From: Gammaproteobacteria bacterium
GTDB taxonomy: Bacteria > Pseudomonadota > Gammaproteobacteria > UBA11654
DNA: 5,939 bases
Assembly: GCA_002718375.1 (NCBI GenBank)
Contig: PBEI01000003.1
Span: 17,149-23,087, forward strand
Reading direction: 5' to 3'
This document shows, piece after piece, positions 1 through 5,769 of this stretch; the first letter of the stretch is position 1; every line of letters begins with the position of its first letter. The translations under genes were made by a program, and so were the position numbers. Under the pieces are notes generated by a model. That model was given only the letters and a program-made list of their open reading frames with translations, had not been told where the DNA came from and made no database searches.

Positions 1-18
1 GTTGTAACCGAGTAAGAT

Positions 19-1572
19 TTATATCAGCTTTGCTTTTTCTAAGAGCAGTATATTTTCCTTAAGACTGTCAATCTCATCAAAACGATATGGATTTCTTATT
101 GATTTACATGGTATCTCTCTCTTACAACCAGAGCTTCGGGGACAAATGATTCTTGCCGGGATTTCGAGTGCATCATTGATCCATCCAATTTTCAAGATAT
201 GACCTACCTGTTTAAGCGCATTGGTTACATCATCATTCAGCAATGATTCTCCATTGTTTTTCATGCAACTTTCTACACTCATTTCAAGAATCTCTTTATG
301 ATCTAAGCCTTGATCTTTCAGAGCAGGAATCAGGTCAAGACCGAGAGAATAGAGCTTTAAATTACTCGCTGAATCTCTGATTCTTATTGAATAACATGCA
401 TAGAGGTGAGACGACTGATCTGTTTTTAGGATAGAAATTTGTGATTGTGGATTTTGAACGTAATCTTCATTCAGCAATCTGAAAACAGCCCAATTCGGAC
501 AAGGATCATCTACAGCATTTAAATTCCCCCAAGGCAATTGTATTCCGTTCCCCCTGTAAACAGCAGTCAGGAAGCCTGGTTGATAGGCTTCAAAATAATG
601 CCAGTAGGGATATTGTGAGACAGCTGTGATTCTCCTCATTAGTAGCGCAGGAGATAGTTCCAAATTATTTTTGACAGAAACATGATGCTCATTTTTGATT
701 AAATAGTTTCTGAAAGCTTTTCTTGGACAAAGTAATGCGCTTGCAAAGAAACTTGATTCAAAGTCATGCCATGCCAATAGCACATCATGTGATTGAACGG
801 CAGAACTTGAGCTCTGACTCCTGAAGCTATTACTTCCTGATGTGATAGGGGAGCGTAAACCGTCACCCCTATGGAGAATTTTGTGACCTAGATGAGTGGC
901 CATATCGTATTTAAGTCTCTTTGCATCGTCCTTAAGGGCCTCATTGATGTAAACCTTGTTTTTGCTTTCAAAGAATGATCTCAGAAGTATTTTGTTTTTG
1001 CCTTGTGGATGATTTGTATTGATCTTATTTTGTTTAAACCATTTGATTTTCAGTCCATGCTTTTTATATAAACGACGAATATCGCTAACCTTTAGCGGCA
1101 GTATTTGTTCTGACTCTTGATCAGCGATTTTTTCAATATCTGGAAATCTATTTTGATTCTTTTCTTGATAGGAGCGAATCAGCAGATGAGCAAATTGCTT
1201 CCCTGTTATGCCTGTTTGTTCTAGTAATTCAGGTATGGCATCTTGAAGCAGATCTTTTGAATAGAGGAAACCTGGTTCAAGAGGTATATTTTTTATAGGC
1301 TCTTCATCATCGGATTGAACTGAAACTTCTAGATTTTCATCGAGAAACCATGACTCTTCTTTTTGGAATACATCGGCTATGATTGATAAAACCTCCTCTG
1401 AGGGTAGCCGTTTACCATTCTCAATCATGCTGATGTATGAGACAGAAGGTGCTGATTTTGGGTCAATTTGACTGCATCTTAATGAGAGATCTTCTAAGGT
1501 AAGTCTGTTTGATTTCCTTATGTTCCTGAGCTTTACACCTAGGAGGTGATTGTTTCTTATTGGGTTGTTCAT
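19..1572 (-). CDS. XRE-family transcriptional regulator with degenerate ImmA/IrrE-like domain, probable glyoxylate-shunt regulator
   Basis: This is a 517-residue cytoplasmic DNA-binding protein, divergent from aceB. Residues about 11-70 form an XRE/Cro-type helix-turn-helix (LRNIRKSNRLTLEDLS, then SYISMIENGKRLPSEEVL). The middle resembles an ImmA/IrrE (DUF955) fold: THLGHKILH at 226-234 sits where HExxH is expected, and DFESSFFASALLCP at 270-283 matches the third-ligand helix. The first zinc histidine is replaced by Thr and the catalytic Glu by His, so proteolysis is unlikely. A Ser-rich stretch (245-263) separates these segments. The C-terminal part ends with spaced cysteines C477, C483 and C489, reminiscent of RamB/ScfR regulators of acetate and short-chain fatty-acid metabolism. 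From memory, proteins of this length next to aceB in Vibrio-type bacteria carry DUF3612; I could not verify that. The ATG at 1572 is the only plausible start (in-frame TAA upstream). It has no Shine-Dalgarno, and an operator-like palindrome touches it. Control of aceBA and autoregulation are inferred from position. Activator or repressor is not determinable. Confidence 0.85.
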   Translation of the reverse strand: MNNPIRNNHLLGVKLRNIRKSNRLTLEDLSLRCSQIDPKSAPSVSYISMIENGKRLPSEEVLSIIADVFQKEESWFLDENLEVSVQSDDEEPIKNIPLEPGFLYSKDLLQDAIPELLEQTGITGKQFAHLLIRSYQEKNQNRFPDIEKIADQESEQILPLKVSDIRRLYKKHGLKIKWFKQNKINTNHPQGKNKILLRSFFESKNKVYINEALKDDAKRLKYDMATHLGHKILHRGDGLRSPITSGSNSFRSQSSSSAVQSHDVLLAWHDFESSFFASALLCPRKAFRNYLIKNEHHVSVKNNLELSPALLMRRITAVSQYPYWHYFEAYQPGFLTAVYRGNGIQLPWGNLNAVDDPCPNWAVFRLLNEDYVQNPQSQISILKTDQSSHLYACYSIRIRDSASNLKLYSLGLDLIPALKDQGLDHKEILEMSVESCMKNNGESLLNDDVTNALKQVGHILKIGWINDALEIPARIICPRSSGCKREIPCKSIRNPYRFDEIDSLKENILLLEKAKLI

Positions 1573-1614
1573 TGTAAAATTTACATTGTGAAATTTTTAC
1601 TGTGAAATTTCAAT
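1573..1614. repeat. Three 14-bp-phased TGTRAAATTT repeats, putative operator array
   Basis: TGTAAAATTT begins at 1573 and TGTGAAATTT at 1587 and again at 1601, so the copies are spaced exactly 14 bp apart. Each copy is also wholly or partly symmetric: TGTAAAATTTACA (1573-1585) is a perfect 6-1-6 inverted repeat, GTGAAATTTTTAC (1588-1600) is the same with one mismatch, and TGAAATTTCA (1603-1612) is a perfect 10-bp palindrome. A related palindrome, GAAATATTTC, follows at 1615-1624 but is out of phase. The array lies between divergent regulator and aceB starts, over the predicted regulator promoter. I infer that it is the binding region of the adjacent regulator. AT-richness raises the chance of accidental palindromes, but the exact phasing argues against accident. 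Confidence 0.6.
1578..1606 (-). promoter_or_regulatory. Predicted promoter of the regulator gene, possibly giving a leaderless mRNA
   Basis: On the minus strand TTCACA (1606-1601; five of six to TTGACA) is followed after 17 bp by TAAATT (1583-1578; four of six to TATAAT). A start about seven bases further on falls at 1571-1572, on the regulator's ATG. This agrees with the absence of a Shine-Dalgarno before that ATG. The promoter is fully covered by the phased repeats, so bound protein there should affect transcription. This is a consensus match in AT-rich DNA and has not been measured. Confidence 0.4.
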
Positions 1615-1631
1615 GAAATATTTCTTAAAAT
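1609..1631 (+). promoter_or_regulatory. Candidate -10 region(s) of the aceBA promoter
   Basis: The best -10 match on the plus strand is TAAAAT at 1626-1631 (five of six). Its -35 region falls on the third repeat (about 1603-1608, TGAAAT) and is poor, which would suit a promoter needing an activator. An alternative is TTGTGA (1586-1591) with a 17-bp spacer to TTCAAT (1609-1614), each four of six. The first would give a 5' leader of about 23 nt, the second about 40 nt. I cannot choose between them from sequence. Confidence 0.3.
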
Positions 1632-1652
1632 TCACGTCTTAATTAAGAAATA
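1619..1652. repeat. Perfect 10-bp inverted repeat upstream of aceB
   Basis: TATTTCTTAA at 1619-1628 is matched by TTAAGAAATA at 1643-1652 with a 14-nt spacer (half-site centres 24 bp apart). The right arm overlaps a smaller palindrome, CTTAATTAAG (1638-1647). It ends 8 bp before the aceB ATG. It could be a second operator for a dimeric protein or, if transcription starts near 1621, an mRNA hairpin sequestering the weak purine-rich ribosome-binding region. There is no T-run after it, so it is not an intrinsic terminator. Confidence 0.5.
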
Positions 1653-1660
1653 AGTATCAA

Positions 1661-3238
1661 ATGACATCCAAGTTAAAAATTATGAACGCTTTATCAGAGG
1701 CTGAGAAACAAATTCTTAACCCGAAAACTATCTCGCTCATAGAATCATTGCATAATAATTTTGAAAATCGAAGACAGGAATTACTCGAGAATAGAAGAAT
1801 CATACAGAAAGAATTAGATGACGGCAGATTTCCTGAATTTTTAAATCATACTGCAAATATAAGGGAAAGCGATTATGTGGTTGCGCCTATTCCAAAAGAT
1901 CTTCAGGATCGTCGCGTTGAAATCACTGGACCACCAGATCGAAAAATGGTGATCAATGCATTGAATTCACCCGTTAAGACATTTATGTGTGATTTTGAGG
2001 ATTCTTGCTCACCTACTTGGAATAATGTTATCCAGGGTCATCTGAATGTGAGGGATGCTGTTGAGGAAAGCATCGAATTTACAAGAGAGTCTGATGGCAA
2101 GGTTTATAGGCTCAATGATGATATTGCTACATTGATTATCAGACCAAGAGGATGGCACCTCGATGAGAAACATATAACAATCAATGATCAACCCATATCT
2201 GGATCACTCTTTGATTTCGGTGTTTATCTCTCAAATAACTTTGAAGCACTATCAAAAAAAGGCACAGGTCCTTACTTCTATCTTCCCAAGCTTGAAAATC
2301 ACCTAGAGGCGAGACTTTGGAATGATGTTTTCTTGCATGCTCAAGATTTTCTAAATATCGATCGCGGAACCATCAAGGCCACTGTTCTTATTGAGACAAT
2401 CACAGCTGCATTTGAAATGGATGAAATAATCTTTGAACTCAAAGATCATTCTGCCGGTCTTAATTGTGGCCGCTGGGATTACATATTCAGCTTTATAAAG
2501 AAATTTAGAAACCATGAAAAATTTCTTTTACCAAATCGAACCGAAGTAACAATGGAGCGGCATTTCTTGAAGAGTTATGTCGACTTACTTATTCAAACCT
2601 GTCACAAAAGAAATGTTCATGCGATGGGTGGAATGGCAGCTCAAATTCCAATCAGGGGTAATGAGGAACAAAACCAAATTGCCATGGATAAAGTTGCTTC
2701 AGATAAATCAAGAGAGGCAAATGCTGGCCATGACGGAACATGGATTGCTCATCCTGGATTATCTGATGTGGCGATGAATGCATTCAATCAAGCAATGGGA
2801 ACATCTGCGAATCAAATATCTAATAAAAGAAATGATGTTTCAGTATCGGCTCAAGATCTCATCAAGGTTCCGAATGGAAGCATCACAGAGGAAGGTTTGA
2901 GACAAAACATATCAATAGGCATTCAATACATTGAGGCATGGCTTTCAGGCAATGGATGTGTACCAATAAATAATCTAATGGAAGATGCTGCTACCGCAGA
3001 GATATCCCGCTCCCAAATATGGCAGTGGATTCACCATGCTGCAAAGACAACAGACACCAATAAGGCCATCACAGAAGAGTACTTCTCTAAGACACTAGAT
3101 GAAGAAATGGATCAAATGATCGCGTCAAGAGGTTTTGAAAGTGATTACCTTCAGCCAGCAATCAATTTATTCAAGGAAATGTCAACGGATTCAGAATTTG
3201 ATGAATTCTTAACATTGCCAGCATATAAACACCTCTAA
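1661..3238 (+). CDS. aceB: Malate synthase A, glyoxylate shunt
   Basis: Malate synthase condenses glyoxylate with acetyl-CoA to give malate and CoA, the second step of the glyoxylate shunt, in the cytoplasm. The 525 residues align almost end to end with E. coli AceB (533 residues, from memory): DRRVEITGP (83-91), KMVINALN (95-102), FMCDFEDS (108-115), GSLFDF (181-186), GPYFYLPK (203-210), GLNCGRWDYIFS (266-277), NAGHDGTWIAHPG (354-366) and GNGCVP followed by MEDAATAEISR (430-450). Expected catalytic residues are present: Arg163 (RPRG), magnesium ligands Glu245 (LIET) and Asp273 (GRWDY), and catalytic Asp442 (MEDAA). It is the compact A-type, not the larger G-type. It is first in an operon with aceA, 14 bp downstream. 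The start at 1661 lacks a good Shine-Dalgarno; Met8 at 1682 is an alternative that would still retain the conserved core. The gene looks intact. Confidence 0.97.
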   Translation: MTSKLKIMNALSEAEKQILNPKTISLIESLHNNFENRRQELLENRRIIQKELDDGRFPEFLNHTANIRESDYVVAPIPKDLQDRRVEITGPPDRKMVINALNSPVKTFMCDFEDSCSPTWNNVIQGHLNVRDAVEESIEFTRESDGKVYRLNDDIATLIIRPRGWHLDEKHITINDQPISGSLFDFGVYLSNNFEALSKKGTGPYFYLPKLENHLEARLWNDVFLHAQDFLNIDRGTIKATVLIETITAAFEMDEIIFELKDHSAGLNCGRWDYIFSFIKKFRNHEKFLLPNRTEVTMERHFLKSYVDLLIQTCHKRNVHAMGGMAAQIPIRGNEEQNQIAMDKVASDKSREANAGHDGTWIAHPGLSDVAMNAFNQAMGTSANQISNKRNDVSVSAQDLIKVPNGSITEEGLRQNISIGIQYIEAWLSGNGCVPINNLMEDAATAEISRSQIWQWIHHAAKTTDTNKAITEEYFSKTLDEEMDQMIASRGFESDYLQPAINLFKEMSTDSEFDEFLTLPAYKHL

Positions 3239-3240
3239 TC

Positions 3241-3246
3241 AAGGAG
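3241..3246 (+). promoter_or_regulatory. Strong Shine-Dalgarno of aceA
   Basis: AAGGAG lies six bases before the ATG at 3253, just after the aceB stop. It fixes the aceA start even though the protein is about 20 residues shorter at the N-terminus than E. coli AceA. It is much stronger than anything ahead of aceB, so aceA may be translated more heavily from the shared mRNA. Confidence 0.85.
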
Positions 3247-3252
3247 AACGCA

Positions 3253-4464
3253 ATGGGCGATAAAAGAAACTATACCGATGAACACGTTAAATCACTCCAG
3301 GGATCTGTAAGGATTGAACATACATTGGCAAAAATGGGTGCTAAACAGCTGAGAGATCTATTCGAGAGTGAGCCCTATGTAAATACCTTTGGTGCATACA
3401 ATGGCCAGCAGGCTGTTCAGCATGTAAAAGCAGGACTCAAAGCCATCTATGTTTCAGGATGGCAAGTTGCAGCATCTGCCAATAGTAATAATGAAGTATA
3501 CCCAGATCAGAGCTTATATTCAGTTGATTCTGTACCCAACGCGGTGAAGAACATCAACAATGCATTTCGCAGACAGGATCAAATTCAAGTTCAAGAGGGT
3601 AGAGAAGGTTTTTATTATGCTCCAATCATCGCTGATGCAGAGGCCGGTTTCGGTGGCGCGTTAAATGCTTATGAATTATCTCGTAATCTTATCGAGGCAG
3701 GGGCAGCTGCCGTTCATTTTGAGGATCAACTATCTGCGGAAAAGAAATGTGGTCACCTAGGAGGGAAAGTCCTTATATCCACAAGCCAAGCAATTAGAAA
3801 TTTAAATGCTGCAAGGTTGGCTGCAGATGTTGCACACACTGATACCTTAATTATCGCAAGAACAGATGCTGAAGCAGCAAAATTACTGATGACCGATGTA
3901 GATGATATTGACAAAAAGTACATGACAGGTGAGCGGACCTCTGAAGGTTTTTATCAAATCACAGGTGGACTAGATATGGGCTGCGATAGAGGACAAGCTT
4001 TTGCTGAATATGCTGACCTCGTTTGGTGTGAAACTTCTAAACCTTGCTTGAAAGATGCAAAGAAATTTGCAGATGCAGTTCGAGGAGCACATCCTGATCA
4101 ACTATTGGCATATAACTGCTCGCCAAGTTTTAATTGGAAGCAGCATATCCCATCTGAGACTGAATTAGCTGAGTTTCAAAAAGAGCTCGGGAAAATGGGC
4201 TTTAAATTTCAATTCATTACACTTGCTGGATTTCATTCTACAAACTTTGCTGTATTTGACTTTGCTAGAGAGTATAAGAGATTAGGCATGTTGGCTTACA
4301 GTAAGCTTCAGGAAAAGGAATTTGATTACCAACAGTATGGTTTCACGACTGTTAAGCATCAGGCAGAAGTTGGAGTCGGTTACTTTGATGCAATCAGCCA
4401 AGCAGTTGGTGCAGATAGTGTTGCTGCACTAGCAGATTCAACTGAGAGCGAGCAATTCGGGTAA
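3253..4464 (+). CDS. aceA: Isocitrate lyase, glyoxylate shunt
   Basis: Isocitrate lyase cleaves isocitrate to succinate and glyoxylate, feeding glyoxylate to the malate synthase encoded just upstream. The ICL signature KKCGH is at 164-168, followed by LGGKVL, with catalytic Cys166. This separates it from methylisocitrate lyase (PrpB) and supports a true ICL. Also visible are VSGWQVAA (67-74), YPDQSLY (83-89), IIADAEAGFGG (125-135) with metal-site acids, HFEDQL (155-160), ARTDAEA (202-208), TGERTSEGF (225-233), VWCETS (257-262), NCSPSFNW (288-295) and FQFITLAG (319-326). The C-terminal STESEQFG matches the E. coli end. At 403 residues it is about 30 shorter than E. coli AceA (434, from memory): it lacks about 20 N-terminal residues and has a shorter loop near 112-121. 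It is last in the operon, closed by a hairpin three bases later. No aceK follows. Confidence 0.97.
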   Translation: MGDKRNYTDEHVKSLQGSVRIEHTLAKMGAKQLRDLFESEPYVNTFGAYNGQQAVQHVKAGLKAIYVSGWQVAASANSNNEVYPDQSLYSVDSVPNAVKNINNAFRRQDQIQVQEGREGFYYAPIIADAEAGFGGALNAYELSRNLIEAGAAAVHFEDQLSAEKKCGHLGGKVLISTSQAIRNLNAARLAADVAHTDTLIIARTDAEAAKLLMTDVDDIDKKYMTGERTSEGFYQITGGLDMGCDRGQAFAEYADLVWCETSKPCLKDAKKFADAVRGAHPDQLLAYNCSPSFNWKQHIPSETELAEFQKELGKMGFKFQFITLAGFHSTNFAVFDFAREYKRLGMLAYSKLQEKEFDYQQYGFTTVKHQAEVGVGYFDAISQAVGADSVAALADSTESEQFG

Positions 4465-4466
4465 AA

Positions 4467-4494
4467 AAAAGAGCCCCAGGTATGGGGCTCTTTT
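4467..4494. terminator. Bidirectional intrinsic terminator between aceA and the small membrane protein gene
   Basis: AAAAGAGCCCCA (4467-4478) and TGGGGCTCTTTT (4483-4494) form a perfect 12-bp stem with a four-base loop. Reading plus, the stem ends in four T's and closes the aceBA operon. Reading minus, the GC-rich core is followed by eight T's (4463-4470 on the plus strand are A), a stronger terminator for the convergent gene ending at 4520. The stem starts two bases after the aceA stop. Confidence 0.92.
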
Positions 4495-4519
4495 AAACAC
4501 TTATAAAATGATTGATGAT

Positions 4520-4726
4520 CTAGTCGTATAAACCGACAATAATTGCAAGAGCAAGCGCACCGACTGCACCTGCATCACCCAGCATATTAACTGTATCTGT
4601 AAAATTAGATGCAATTGCGCCTACAAAAGGAACATCTCCAAAAACAACGCCAGCAACTACTCCTAGAGCAATTAAGCTAACAACGATTCCAGTGAAATCT
4701 CCAATCCATCCTTTGATATTATTCAT
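4520..4726 (-). CDS. Small hydrophobic membrane protein of unknown function (68 aa)
   Basis: I do not recognise a family. The 68 residues suggest a tiny inner-membrane protein: an amphipathic start (MNNIKGWIGDF), a first hydrophobic helix about 12-29 (IVVSLIALGVVAGVVFG), a polar and glycine-containing middle (31-52, with NFTDTVNMLGDAG), and a second helix about 53-66 (AVGALALAIIVG) ending LYD. It is rich in Gly, Ala and Val, has only one Lys and no Arg, His or Cys, and has small-residue spacings that would favour helix packing. There is no cleavable signal peptide of normal form. It has an excellent Shine-Dalgarno (TAAGGGAG, 4739-4732, five bases before the ATG), a near-consensus promoter and a strong terminator, so it is probably real, monocistronic and well expressed. 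Role unknown. Confidence 0.75.
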   Translation of the reverse strand: MNNIKGWIGDFTGIVVSLIALGVVAGVVFGDVPFVGAIASNFTDTVNMLGDAGAVGALALAIIVGLYD

Positions 4727-4770
4727 GACTACTCCCTTAATAAGTAATTTTTTAAAAATTCACTTTTACA

Positions 4771-4800
4771 GGTATATCAAAACTATTGTTTTTTTGTCAA
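4771..4800 (-). promoter_or_regulatory. Promoter of the 68-residue membrane protein gene
   Basis: On the minus strand a perfect -35 TTGACA (4800-4795) is followed by an 18-bp spacer and TATACC (4776-4771), preceded by TG plus one base, as in an extended -10. Transcription should start near 4764, giving a leader of about 38 nt. The leader contains an AT-only inverted repeat, AATTTTT/AAAAATT, around 4746-4760. The -35 box contains the TGA stop of the upstream 281-residue gene, so the two genes are very tightly packed. This is the best sigma-70 promoter in the window. Confidence 0.7.
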
Positions 4801-5642
4801 AGATTACCGACACTTTTTTGAGTGATCTGCTTTTTCCAATAATCAATTGAATCTAGATTATTATTATCCCAAGGATGAAAATCTCTCTTAAAGAACTTTA
4901 ACCATGGAATAAGTATTCTTCTGAGAATCCCAGGCTTGAGAAATAAGAAATTAATCCCATCTATCCATGTTCTTATTTTCCATAATTGGCCATCATTTTT
5001 TAGCATAATGAACATGGACCTGAAAGTATCTTTAAGTATGAAAAAAGTTGCAAAAATTAGCGCTTTTCTTCTGCCCTTTACTGTTCCGCCAACTTGTGTG
5101 TATACATCAAATGCAACAGCCTTATGTTCTGATTCTTCCAATGCATGCCAATACCAGAGCTTAGCAACACTTTTGCCTTGATTAGCAAAATGATCTTTAT
5201 TCTTCATTAAATCATCAGCCAATATTGCAGTGAGATGTTCTGCAGCAACTGTAGCAGCAAGTCTCTGATATGGAGTAAGTTGACTATATCTATTCTGGTG
5301 TCTTTTAACCTGTGGCCTTGTTAGATAATCCAAATCATATCCTCTTTCATCACAGAGAATCTCATTATATTGTTGATGAATTTTTCTATGAGCAGCTTCT
5401 TGTCCATAGAATGCTTTGATCTCTTTCAATAGTTTAGGGTCAGATATTTGATCCTCAAAATTTCTAACAGACTCGATGAATGCTTTTTCTCCAATGGGGA
5501 ATAATAGTGAAAATCCATTTTCAAATGCTGTTTTAAATGCACTTCCATTAAACCAATTTTCTTTAAGGTCTGACCTAAGATCAAAATTAGGCCGTCTCAC
5601 TTCAATAGCGAGTTTTTCTGGTGTTCTTTTTAGGTAATGCAT
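4797..5642 (-). CDS. Predicted metal-dependent hydrolase family protein (PF10118/COG3687-like), ferritin-like di-iron pattern
   Basis: The 281 residues match my memory of the widespread but poorly characterised 'predicted metal-dependent hydrolase' family (PF10118). Family-like motifs are GFSLLFPIGEKAFI (43-56), FYGQEAAHRKIH (78-89), AAEHLTA (133-139), WYWHALEESEHKAVAFDVY (163-181) and FHPWDN (255-260) near the C-terminus. Metal-ligand candidates are Glu52, Glu82-x-x-His85, Glu135 and Glu170-x-x-His173. This E, ExxH, E, ExxH order and spacing on four predicted helices is that of ferritin-like di-iron carboxylate proteins. A hydrophobic stretch (193-213) may contact membrane or form a buried helix. 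The substrate and reaction are unknown. The start at 5642 has only a weak purine stretch before it; a TAAAAT -10-like box at 5655-5650 would give a very short leader. The stop overlaps the next gene's -35 box. It is not obviously linked to the glyoxylate genes. Confidence 0.8.
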   Translation of the reverse strand: MHYLKRTPEKLAIEVRRPNFDLRSDLKENWFNGSAFKTAFENGFSLLFPIGEKAFIESVRNFEDQISDPKLLKEIKAFYGQEAAHRKIHQQYNEILCDERGYDLDYLTRPQVKRHQNRYSQLTPYQRLAATVAAEHLTAILADDLMKNKDHFANQGKSVAKLWYWHALEESEHKAVAFDVYTQVGGTVKGRRKALIFATFFILKDTFRSMFIMLKNDGQLWKIRTWIDGINFLFLKPGILRRILIPWLKFFKRDFHPWDNNNLDSIDYWKKQITQKSVGNL

Positions 5643-5659
5643 CTATCTCATTTTACAAG

Positions 5660-5710
5660 ATGTATTCAAAAAGATTAATGAGAATTGATGTATTGCTCCT
5701 AATCTTATAA
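5660..5710 (+). other. Possible leader ORF and hairpin ahead of the attenuator-like terminator
   Basis: An ATG at 5660 opens a 16-codon frame, MYSKRLMRIDVLLLIL, ending at TAA 5708-5710. It finishes with Leu-Leu-Leu-Ile-Leu, encoded by TTG CTC CTA ATC TTA. The same RNA could fold with GATTA (5673-5677) pairing TAATC (5700-5704) and GAG (5680-5682) pairing CTC (5696-5698). A terminator hairpin follows 16 bases later. This resembles the layout of leader-peptide attenuators, but there is no convincing Shine-Dalgarno and such short frames arise by chance. Confidence 0.2.
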
Positions 5711-5725
5711 GGTAAATTATGTGAT

Positions 5726-5757
5726 GGGGGTCTCAAAAAGAGACCTCTTTTTTATTT
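5726..5757 (+). terminator. Plus-strand intrinsic terminator in the leader of the last gene
   Basis: GGTCTC (5729-5734) and GAGACC (5740-5745) enclose an AAAAA loop, and the stem can extend outward with GGG (5726-5728) against TCT through G-U and G-C pairs. It is followed by TCTTTTTTATTTT. On the minus strand there is no T-run, so it works only in the plus direction. No plus-strand gene ends upstream; the 5643-5725 stretch is the only possible transcript body. It abuts the Shine-Dalgarno at 5758-5763. It therefore looks like an attenuator, the 3' end of a short RNA, or insulation against antisense transcription. Confidence 0.8.
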
Positions 5758-5769
5758 TAGGAGAAAGAT

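Noticed and set aside
1536..1548. CACCT-AGG-AGGTG inverted repeat inside the regulator's first codons
   Set aside because: On the plus strand it contains AGGAGGTG like a strong Shine-Dalgarno, but no suitably spaced plus-strand start with an open frame follows; best explained as the codons for HLLGV.
1573..1660. CRISPR array or replication-origin iterons
   Set aside because: Only three 10-bp repeats with 4-bp gaps, no spacers, and the position between two divergent promoters fits an operator better.
2009..2191. 60-residue minus-strand open frame
   Set aside because: Lies wholly inside aceB on the opposite strand, with no ribosome-binding site or recognisable domain; a shadow of a highly conserved gene.
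2577..2777. 66-residue plus-strand open frame
   Set aside because: Out-of-frame reading within the conserved malate synthase core; no independent signals.
3253..4464. Methylisocitrate lyase (prpB) as the identity of the lyase
   Set aside because: The KKCGH motif, the length and the WCET and NCSPSFNW segments are those of true isocitrate lyase, and the gene is operonic with malate synthase.
4520..4726. Filamentous-phage coat protein or bacteriocin identity for the 68-residue protein
   Set aside because: Size and hydrophobicity are similar, but there is no basic C-terminal tail as in phage coat proteins, no double-glycine leader, and no phage or immunity/export genes nearby.
4936..5181. 81-residue plus-strand open frame
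   Set aside because: Antisense to the 281-residue protein over its conserved helices; composition looks accidental.
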